DNA of 64,000 nucleotides from positions 1,426,001 through 1,490,000 of the forward strand of contig NZ_CP047591.1 in assembly GCF_010120715.1 (NCBI RefSeq), in the 5' to 3' direction. The position numbers were made by a program, and so were the translations under genes. How positions within the stretch are numbered: position 1 is the stretch's first letter; every line of letters starts with the position of its first letter. Below the pieces are notes generated by a model that had not been told where the DNA came from, made no database searches, and saw only the letters and a list, made by a program, of their open reading frames with translations. This DNA is from Aminipila terrae (GTDB taxonomy: Bacteria; Bacillota; Clostridia; Peptostreptococcales; Anaerovoracaceae). Positions 63,465 through 64,000 of this stretch are shown piece by piece.

Positions 63465-64000
63465 ATGAATATTGGTATAATCGGCCTGGGTCTCATAGGC
63501 GGTTCTATGGCAAAGGCAATAAAACAAAATACACCTTATAAAGTCTTTGGTCTGGATCTTCAGGATACGATCATAAAAAAAGCCATTTTAGTGGGTGCCA
63601 TTGATGAAGCCCTTACGGCTGAGCTACTTTCCACCTGCGATTTATTAATAGTTGCCCTTTATCCCCAGGATACCATAGACTTTGTGAAATCCCATGCAGG
63701 CATGATAAAAAAAGGGGCTATGGTCCTTGACTGCTGCGGTGTAAAACAAGTAATCTGTGAAGCTCTGGAACCAGTAGCCCGGGAAAATGGATTTATATTT
63801 ATGGGAGGCCACCCCATGGCTGGTCTTGCCCATGCAGGTTTCACCCATGCAAAAAAGGCTCTGTTTAACAATGCATCTATGATTCTGACTCCTGTAAAAG
63901 GAACCCGGATCGAAGATGTCCAGAAAATAAAGCTGCTCTGTGAAAACATTGGTTTTACCAATACTCAGATTTCTACTCCAGAGGAGCACGACAGGGTTAT
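63465..64000 (+). CDS. tyrA: prephenate dehydrogenase, N-terminal part (cut by window edge)
   Basis: ATG 63465 follows the aroF stop without a gap, with AGGGGGCGAAA as binding site inside the end of aroF. The product begins MNIGIIGLGLIGGSMAKAIK (NAD-binding Rossmann loop), with LLIVALYPQDTIDFVKSH, VLDCCGVKQVICEALEPV and FMGGHPMAGLAHAGF, which carries the conserved HPMAG with the catalytic His. It converts prephenate to 4-hydroxyphenylpyruvate for tyrosine. About 178 residues are visible. Confidence 0.93.
   Translation, partial: MNIGIIGLGLIGGSMAKAIKQNTPYKVFGLDLQDTIIKKAILVGAIDEALTAELLSTCDLLIVALYPQDTIDFVKSHAGMIKKGAMVLDCCGVKQVICEALEPVARENGFIFMGGHPMAGLAHAGFTHAKKALFNNASMILTPVKGTRIEDVQKIKLLCENIGFTNTQISTPEEHDRV

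Overview
The window looks like chromosome of a low-GC, strictly anaerobic, amino-acid-fermenting Gram-positive bacterium of the class Clostridia. The signs are strong AGGAGG-type ribosome binding sites, an S-layer (SLH) protein, two BlaI/M56 sensor pairs, a glycyl-radical enzyme with its activase under a sigma-54 regulator, and a complete histidine-to-glutamate pathway. No rRNA or tRNA gene, CRISPR array, prophage or insertion sequence was seen. Genus-level placement cannot be made from the sequence alone.

Layout. 1-2160: the 5' end of an HlyD-type adaptor gene, a small unknown gene, a PD-(D/E)XK-like nuclease gene with a perfect palindrome at its promoter, and repeat-rich intergenic DNA. 2163-6127 (minus): purA, purB, a stand-alone NrdD C-terminal-like protein and an HD-domain protein. 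6296-11052 (plus): tcdA, uracil permease, BrnQ and a membrane-anchored GH25 muramidase. 11104-16526: a 41-residue ORF, then glycyl-radical enzyme plus activase facing a sigma-54 activator, with a -24/-12 promoter and activator-type dyads between them. 16553-20498: amidohydrolase-like protein, alanine racemase, DtxR- and GntR-family regulators. 20833-27283 (minus): the hut operon hutH-hutU-hutI-cyclodeaminase-formiminotransferase. 27802-30028: first BlaI/M56 pair. 30134-34767 (minus): aldehyde dehydrogenase, SUMF1-like protein, GPH transporter and TetR. 35028-37339 (plus): second BlaI/M56 pair, whose sensor ends in two GLUG-type repeat units. 37400-42191 (minus): C39-like peptidase, a large SLH surface protein that also has a GLUG segment, and a small Cys protein. 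42416-46499: threonine deaminase, DUF815 ATPase, secreted lipase, zinc-ribbon membrane protein. 46614-58727: a branched-chain amino acid block, ilvBNCD (minus) divergent from leuA, leuB and two leuD/leuC-type pairs (plus). 58828-62051: a stalk-domain protein and a GGDEF sensor. 62245-64000: aromatic leader peptide, attenuator, aroF and the start of tyrA.

Themes. Ilv and leu genes are transcribed divergently from one 377-bp control region. AroF/TyrA expression appears to be set by a Phe/Tyr-rich leader peptide and an attenuator. Histidine catabolism yields glutamate and formimino-tetrahydrofolate. Two systems couple surface proteolysis-type sensing (M56) to BlaI repressors.

Two window-wide observations matter most. 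First, nine genes, including purA, ilvD, leuB and hutI, are broken by an apparent single missing base, each at a short homopolymer. This pattern points to consensus errors in the assembly, so I annotate them as whole genes. Second, a family of intergenic elements built from alternating GCTACC/GGTAGC arms occurs at least four times. Two copies are about 238 bp long and largely alike in inverted orientation, each placed directly behind the stop codon of an unrelated gene.
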